Shown here in pieces: positions 13,009 to 17,418 of a DNA stretch of 17,418 nt. Below the pieces are notes generated by a model. The model ran no database searches. It was not told where the DNA came from and saw nothing but the letters and a program-made list of their open reading frames with translations. Made by a program: the position numbers and the translations under genes. Source of the DNA: an uncultured Bacillota bacterium (GTDB taxonomy: Bacteria; Bacillota; Clostridia; Peptostreptococcales; Anaerovoracaceae); contig CAUHLX010000013.1 of assembly GCA_959606705.1 (NCBI GenBank), positions 1 to 17,418 on the forward strand, given 5' to 3'. The number at the start of each line of letters is the position of its first letter. Position 1 is the stretch's first letter.

Positions 13009-13736
13009 CACCTTAAACCATACTCAAATCGAGCGTAATCGCCATAAGCATGCGGCAAATTAATGATAATTCCGATGCGCTCCTCATTCAAGTAAAAGTC
13101 CAGTTGATGATCTAAATCACCATAAATAATAGGATCATTTTCATAATAACTGAGCAAAACTTCGTATGTATCGATCTCTTCATTTTGAAAAATATCATCA
13201 ATGCCTTCTACCATAAAAAAATCTCCACCCTTAAACTTATTTTTTAATTCTTGAAAATCAAAAATGTCCTTCAGGCACAAAACATCTCCTGATTCAAGGT
13301 CTATATTTACTGCAAAACAAACTTTCTCAGGGTGATTCGTGCCATCTACATATGGTTCTCCATAGTATAATACACTAAGAACCGCTCCACTTTCCATTAC
13401 TTTATACTTGCTTTCAAGGTTCAGCCCCTTTGTCTCCCAATATTTGGTGTATATGTCCTTTATGGGAATCTGGTAAAGCTTTTTATTCGCAATTTTTTGT
13501 ATGTCAGAGTTTTTCAATCCTTCAATTTGTGGAAAATCTATTTTTACTCTCGTCATGGAATCTTCTTCTATTAACTCATATGTATTTAATTTTAAAGAAT
13601 ATGAAGGACGATTCCTAATATCGCTTTTTTTATCCAATGGAAAGAATCCCTTTAAACTTGAAATATCGGTCGTAATCCGCAAAACTACAATCAATAAAAT
13701 TAAGATGCTTGCCGCGATATAAAAGCGTTTTTTCAT
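13008..13736 (-). CDS. Membrane-anchored DUF4163/DUF3298 (RsiV/PdaC-like) protein
   Basis: A 242-residue protein with one N-terminal transmembrane segment (about residues 5-22) and an extracytoplasmic domain. The first half fits DUF4163 (IDFPQIEGLKNSDIQKIANK), and the second half fits DUF3298 (AVNIDLESGDVLCLKDIFD, then RIGIIINLPHAYGDYARFEY). These domains occur in the lysozyme-binding anti-sigma factor RsiV and the deacetylase PdaC, but here no sigma factor gene and no cytoplasmic anti-sigma domain or deacetylase domain is present. GGGGAG stands 4 nt before the ATG. Located in a minus-strand array downstream of an Rhs tip, it could be an envelope-side immunity or stress protein; this is speculative. 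Confidence 0.7.
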   Translation of the reverse strand: MKKRFYIAASILILLIVVLRITTDISSLKGFFPLDKKSDIRNRPSYSLKLNTYELIEEDSMTRVKIDFPQIEGLKNSDIQKIANKKLYQIPIKDIYTKYWETKGLNLESKYKVMESGAVLSVLYYGEPYVDGTNHPEKVCFAVNIDLESGDVLCLKDIFDFQELKNKFKGGDFFMVEGIDDIFQNEEIDTYEVLLSYYENDPIIYGDLDHQLDFYLNEERIGIIINLPHAYGDYARFEYGLR

Positions 13737-13737
13737 T

Positions 13738-13902
13738 TTACTCCCCTTCCTGCATTAGACTTTCCGATCCACCGCATGCGGCAAGTTCCCTCGTATCAGC
13801 AAATATCCGTCTCCTAATTCTATTTCTGTCTGCATATCTCCCGTACCAATTTAAAATGATCTGATATTCAAGAGCCCCATAAACCCATGTCCGCAGTCGC
13901 AT
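13738..13902 (-). other. Possible small ORF or decayed coding remnant in the 231-nt gap
   Basis: Between the genes ending at 13968 and starting at 13736 there is a 54-codon frame from ATG 13902, with GAGG 10 nt upstream, ending with TAA two bases before the next start codon. A second frame in the same stretch also looks coding-like (SQPFHFEVVTG at its upper end, GNLPHAVDRKV before its TAA at 13757-13755) but is broken by an in-frame TAA. The GNLPHA ending recalls INLPHAYG of the DUF3298 neighbour. I favour a decayed gene over a working small protein. Confidence 0.25.
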
Positions 13903-13967
13903 CCCGTCACGACCTCAAAATGGAATGGCTGGCTGCACTTTCAGAATATCAGTTCATAAAGTGCACC

Positions 13968-14876
13968 TTAATTAATTAGTTTGAAAGGTCCGTATCGTCC
14001 CTCTTTGGTCTGATTCATATATAATGTACCTCCTATCATATAGAGACGATCCGGTGCATTCGAGCTTTTGATTTCTCCGGAGAATTCATAGTTAACAGCG
14101 TCATCTTCCTCGGGCAGTCTTGCTATCCTTCGCCAAGCACCATCCGCACCTTCATAGCATACGATTCCACGTGGATTAGACAGATTGATAAAATACATGC
14201 TGTCGTTTCGAACACATAACGTCTCTGGCTTGATAGAGATCCGATCTGGCAAGAACTCTTTTCTTTCTCCCGAATCAGTTGTGGCATAAACGTGATCTCC
14301 CGAAAAAACATATAAATCATCTCCGAAAAAAATCAAATCATTTGCAATTTCATCCGTGACCAGCTCTTTTCTTCCCGTATTCAGATTTACTTTGCTGACA
14401 CAATGATCCGAATTAATATAGTAAAGTTCTTCCTCTTTTGGATAAACGCCACAAACCCTGCCTTCAGCAAGGCACTTAAGGTCTTCTCCCGTCTTGCTCA
14501 TGCGGCAGATGCTTACTCTCTCAGCCCCTGTTTTGGCAACATAGTAAATCCAATCCTGATCCACGTTTAGATTATCAATGTCCGGATGATTTAACTTTGC
14601 CAACTCAATCTGTTCCGAAGTGTTCCATTCAACTCGATACAGATAAGAGAAACTCGGTTTTGTTTTCGTATCCCGCAGCGTATAATATGCATATCTCCCG
14701 TCCTGCACGATATCTCCGCCATTCAACAGATTTCTAATTCTGGTCTGTTCCTCTTGCTCTACTAGCAGCGGATCTCCCGGATCAGATTCTCGATCTGAAC
14801 AGCAGCAGAAAATAATTAAAATGCAAAGAATAAAAAAGAGCACCGACAATTTTTTTAAACTGCAATTACTTTTCAT
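13968..14876 (-). CDS. DUF5050/propeller-like lipoprotein
   Basis: A 302-residue predicted lipoprotein. The start has lysines, a long hydrophobic stretch and a cysteine cluster IIFCCCSD at about 22-29, a lipobox-like site followed by an acidic tether. The remainder consists of repeated short beta units with the shape Y-x-hydrophobic-turn-polar (RYAYYTLRD, DWIYYVAKTG, ELYYINSDHCVSKVNLNTG, DLYVFSGDHVYATTDSG, DSMYFINLSNPRGI), typical of DUF5050 or TolB-like propellers. Such domains bind proteins or carbohydrates at the cell surface; no catalytic residues are evident. The ribosome binding site is weak (GTGGAAG). It lies downstream of the Rhs tip and a second lipoprotein on the same strand, so a role in the same surface system is possible. 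Confidence 0.65.
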   Translation of the reverse strand: MKSNCSLKKLSVLFFILCILIIFCCCSDRESDPGDPLLVEQEEQTRIRNLLNGGDIVQDGRYAYYTLRDTKTKPSFSYLYRVEWNTSEQIELAKLNHPDIDNLNVDQDWIYYVAKTGAERVSICRMSKTGEDLKCLAEGRVCGVYPKEEELYYINSDHCVSKVNLNTGRKELVTDEIANDLIFFGDDLYVFSGDHVYATTDSGERKEFLPDRISIKPETLCVRNDSMYFINLSNPRGIVCYEGADGAWRRIARLPEEDDAVNYEFSGEIKSSNAPDRLYMIGGTLYMNQTKEGRYGPFKLIN

Positions 14877-14938
14877 AATTGCGTACTTCCACTCATAAAA
14901 TTCTTCTTAAGTTAAAATCGTTTTTTTTCTCATTTTCA

Positions 14939-15088
14939 CTATGTAGAAAATTTTAATGAATATTCTTTAGAATAGAAATATCCAACTATTGGAAATCGAT
15001 AACATTCTACATCATATGGAAACATATCCACAGTCCACGATTCTTTATCATCGCCACCTATATTATCAATAAGGTGTTGTTTGCAGCA
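14939..15088 (-). pseudogene. In-frame 49-codon open stretch directly after the lipoprotein stop; probable remnant
   Basis: Immediately after the TAA of the 417-residue lipoprotein, the same frame stays open for 49 codons to a TAG at 14941-14939. The stretch is protein-like (IGGDDKESWTVDMFPYDVEC, FPIVGYFYSKEYSLKFST) and has no start codon of its own near its beginning. It may be the tail of a decayed gene, for example a former toxin tip or immunity gene, or a lost C-terminus. The rest of the 212-nt gap (14877-14938) is AT-rich and shows nothing I can name. Confidence 0.3.
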
Positions 15089-16342
15089 TTAGCTCCCATA
15101 CTCCAGAGAATACAAATTCAATGTTTCCTTATCAGAATGAAGTGTCCGTCCCTCCGAGTAAACCCATTCAAACCGATTCCCATACATTTTAACAAATATC
15201 AAATCTCCACTCACTTCCTGCTCCGGTGTCATTAAGGTAAACTGTTTTTCTTCATCCCCCATTATTAACATAAATGGTTTTTCAAGATCTTTATCCATGT
15301 AGCTTCCCGCTAATACCGTCTCCGAGTTAACCTTCCAGATTCCCATAAACCGGATTTCCTTTCCTAAAACCTTTTCCAACTCAGCGGACGTAACTCCCAA
15401 AGTACAAGAAGGCTCTTCTTTCGACAAGTCAATATGATATTGAAAATAGTCATATTGCTTTCCGGTCAGGGTACGTTCTTCAACAATATAATCGATGTGG
15501 TCTTGCTTTTCTGCAACTGCATCAATCGGTGAAGAATACTCCCCCATTTGAGGAAGCTCCATTAACCCGTTCTTCCCCTTTTCGTTTAACGGATATAAGA
15601 GTAACGCACGCTGAGAATCCCAGCTGACTAAATGACTTCCAACTACGACCTCCTCCTGCCCTTTGACAAAGACACTGGGATAAAAATCATTTTCATAAAA
15701 TGCCTTGCCGAAGGTTCTTCCGGTTTGATCAAATTCTAAATTATATGATACTGTTTTATCTGATTGATTCTCTTCAAACGCCCGTTCTGCTTCCAACGGA
15801 TTGCCAGGATCTATGACAAAACCAGATTGTGGCCCCAAGCTCACTCGATATCTTTGATTCACAAGTCTCAGGTCAATAATCGAATTCGAGACGCCCTCCC
15901 GCCACAGCAATTCCCCTGATAAATCATACGCTTCCAAAAAATATTCCGGTCCTTCTAACTCTTCGGATTCCACTTCTGTTCCAACGACAAACTGATTCGC
16001 CGTTCGGTCCCATAGTGCTGCAGTGATCGTTCGTCCGTTCAAATGAAATAGCAGTTGATTCTGCCCATCTGTGGTGATCTTTCGGATCTCCGCATATGCT
16101 GGTGATACATATGGATCGGAAAGAAAAAAATAACATTCTCCATGATCGACAACTGTAAATCCACTATTCCGGATGTTCACATCATCCGACACGCAAACAG
16201 ATCTCACCTGAGAAAATTGAAAGGAAGTCTGTTCAAAAGTCTGTGCTTCCGTCAAACCCATATCGCCGTCTCCACAACTACCCAAACACAGTCCTAGAAA
16301 CCCGACAATGAATCCTTTACAAATCATTATTATACAATTCAT
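15089..16342 (-). CDS. Predicted surface lipoprotein of unknown function
   Basis: A 417-residue protein that I cannot place in a named family. The N-terminus has a signal peptide with lipobox LGSC (cysteine at residue 23), followed by an acidic tether, so it should be anchored on the outer face of the membrane. The body is rich in short beta strands (VDHGECYFFLSD, RTANQFVVGTEVES, QRYRVSLGPQSGFVID, SETVLAGSYMDKD, NRFEWVYSEGRTLHSD), compatible with a beta-propeller, but no clean repeat can be aligned by eye. GGAGGAG lies a few bases before the ATG. It is the first gene downstream of the Rhs stop after 163 nt. An envelope lipoprotein there could be the cognate immunity protein, which is an inference from position only. 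Confidence 0.65.
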   Translation of the reverse strand: MNCIIMICKGFIVGFLGLCLGSCGDGDMGLTEAQTFEQTSFQFSQVRSVCVSDDVNIRNSGFTVVDHGECYFFLSDPYVSPAYAEIRKITTDGQNQLLFHLNGRTITAALWDRTANQFVVGTEVESEELEGPEYFLEAYDLSGELLWREGVSNSIIDLRLVNQRYRVSLGPQSGFVIDPGNPLEAERAFEENQSDKTVSYNLEFDQTGRTFGKAFYENDFYPSVFVKGQEEVVVGSHLVSWDSQRALLLYPLNEKGKNGLMELPQMGEYSSPIDAVAEKQDHIDYIVEERTLTGKQYDYFQYHIDLSKEEPSCTLGVTSAELEKVLGKEIRFMGIWKVNSETVLAGSYMDKDLEKPFMLIMGDEEKQFTLMTPEQEVSGDLIFVKMYGNRFEWVYSEGRTLHSDKETLNLYSLEYGS

Positions 16343-16505
16343 TTCACTCCTCCATGTGTGATAATTAGGAAGCTAAATACCACACATTCCTATCTTTTTA
16401 AAATCGTGGTTTAATACATTCACATACTGTGCACAATTTATTGGTTTCTATAACCTTAACTACTTTATAGTAGTGTATTACCGCTACCCTTTAAGTTACT
16501 GAAAG
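16343..16505 (-). other. AT-rich intergenic gap after the Rhs gene
   Basis: The 163-nt gap holds one small hairpin (ACTAC/GTAGT around 16459-16474) without a T tract, so I see no convincing terminator after the Rhs gene. No promoter with good hexamers is visible on the minus strand either. Read-through from the Rhs gene into the lipoprotein is therefore possible. Confidence 0.35.
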
Positions 16506-17418
16506 CTATGGTCCTGGCGCCCATTTAGCATCCGGCCCACCATACATTAAATAAGATCTGAATTGATCTGCAATATCTCTTACTCCTGCATACTGATATA
16601 AAAAATCATCTTTAAACAATTTTTCATAGTCTTCCAATTCCTTTGTAGATGCTATATGTTTTCCTTCTAACTTCGTATCAAGGAATATTAGCTTATCACT
16701 TTTGCTTCCCCATTTACATTGAAATTGATAAAAATATTGATCAATTAATGCTACTGGGTCTTTAGAATAATAAATATTTAACTGCATCTCAAAATATGTA
16801 GGTGCTCCAGCCCAAGGTGCATCAAAGAAATAGCTTTGATTGCTTAGCACAAATTCATAGGCCTTCTGCATTTTAATTTCAACTTGCTGCGATGTTACAC
16901 CTTCCAATTTTACGTGAGCAAGCCCTGCTAGCTTAAATACAGCTTTATCAGCCGCTCCAATATCATAACTTTGGGCAACGTTCATTCCAATACTCGCAAC
17001 TGTTCCTACCCACCCAAGTACTTTCTCCGCTTTTTTGCTTATTTTCTTGATTCCTGCTTGAACGCTCTTTTTAATCCCATCAGAAACGATATCTTTTACA
17101 ACTGCCTTTGTATCATAGTTGGGATCAAAAGAATTTCCTCCAACCACACCAAGGACATTACCTTCGACACTGTTCGCCACGTATTTTAAAGCCGTATTGG
17201 ATTTTGCAAAGGTTTCGAATACCGTTGAAAACGGTCCTTGTTTTACTGCTTCAAAATGAAAAGGCAGGTCTCTTGATTCATCATAAACACTTACAATATA
17301 ATACATCCCCAGCGGATCCACCCAGGTCACCGGATTCCCTCCACAGTAAGCGTACCAGTTGCTCCCGTCCTTCACCGGGTCCTCCTGGATAAACCGCTTA
17401 TCCGCAGGATCGTAAAAC
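16506..17418 (-). CDS. Rhs-family protein, C-terminal end with an unrecognised tip (toxin) domain; 5' part outside window
   Basis: The frame is open from the window edge (first full codon at 17417) and gives 303 residues to TAG at 16508-16506. The first 37 are the end of an Rhs core: FYDPADKRFIQEDP, then NWYAYCGGNPVTWVDPLG, matching the family's YDP...RF...DP...NxYAYxxNNPVxxxDPxG. After DPLG come about 266 residues of variable tip. Polymorphic Rhs proteins carry toxin domains here, but I recognise no known one. The tip has a lysine-rich helix (IKKSVQAGIKKISKKAEK), a small hydrophobic segment (VLGWVGTVASIGM) and an aromatic-rich second half with one cysteine. Hand counts give about 58% GC for the core part and about 30% in sampled tip sequence, a sharp break at the core-tip junction that indicates tip exchange. 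Confidence 0.85.
   Translation of the reverse strand, partial: FYDPADKRFIQEDPVKDGSNWYAYCGGNPVTWVDPLGMYYIVSVYDESRDLPFHFEAVKQGPFSTVFETFAKSNTALKYVANSVEGNVLGVVGGNSFDPNYDTKAVVKDIVSDGIKKSVQAGIKKISKKAEKVLGWVGTVASIGMNVAQSYDIGAADKAVFKLAGLAHVKLEGVTSQQVEIKMQKAYEFVLSNQSYFFDAPWAGAPTYFEMQLNIYYSKDPVALIDQYFYQFQCKWGSKSDKLIFLDTKLEGKHIASTKELEDYEKLFKDDFLYQYAGVRDIADQFRSYLMYGGPDAKWAPGP

Noticed and set aside
1..17418. CRISPR arrays, insertion sequences, tRNA or rRNA genes
   Set aside because: No regularly spaced repeats, transposase motifs, terminal inverted repeats with target duplications, or RNA gene folds were found by eye on either strand.

Overview
The window looks like chromosomal DNA of an anaerobic, low-stringency-start Bacillota, most likely a member of the Clostridia. 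Grounds: strong AGGAGG-type ribosome binding sites, lipobox signal peptides, a sigma-54 activator with a Cys-rich sensor, an anaerobic cobaltochelatase (CbiK), an AGCS-family Na+/amino acid symporter, and an Rhs protein without Gram-negative context. The genus cannot be fixed from sequence reading alone. Positions 1 to about 12,030 are GC-rich housekeeping/metabolic DNA with genes on the plus strand, apart from one cold-shock gene. From about 12,290 to the end everything lies on the minus strand and is clearly AT-richer, which suggests an acquired or fast-evolving accessory island.

Region by region. (1) 1-2972: the end of a membrane-fusion (HlyD-type) protein, a second lipid-anchored periplasmic-adaptor-like protein, a cytidylate-kinase-like protein and a ketopantoate-reductase-family enzyme form one tightly packed operon, closed by a terminator at 3024-3066. 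(2) 3090-3995: a secreted SH3b-NlpC/P60 cell wall hydrolase, preceded by four phased TTACA direct repeats that resemble a WalR/PhoP-type operator and followed by a 21-bp-stem terminator. (3) 4201-5892: cbiK and a ZIP-family metal transporter behind a good sigma-A promoter. (4) 5932-11806: a GAF/PAS/AAA+/Fis sigma-54 activator, then repeated 13-15 bp candidate activator sites, a near-perfect -24/-12 promoter, and the operon it most likely controls: Na+/amino acid symporter, M14 aspartoacylase/desuccinylase-like deacylase and MalY/PatB-type C-S lyase. (5) 11829-12213: a convergent cold-shock protein gene with its own TTGACA-17-TATACT promoter and a roughly 150-nt leader that contains a large AT-rich hairpin with a T8 tract.

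(6) 12291-17418 (minus strand): the 3' end of an Rhs gene whose C-terminal tip (about 266 residues after the DPLG motif) matches no toxin family I can name, followed downstream by a lipoprotein, a propeller-like lipoprotein, an RsiV/PdaC-like membrane protein and two overlapping short ORFs that look like a broken propeller gene. The stretches between them contain pieces of decayed reading frame. This arrangement fits a polymorphic-toxin tip with candidate immunity or remnant genes, but which gene, if any, gives immunity cannot be read from the sequence.

The most interesting parts are the self-contained sigma-54 circuit with its import-deacylate-beta-lyase operon (a plausible route for N-acylated S-substituted cysteines, which is inference) and the unrecognised Rhs tip with its downstream genes.
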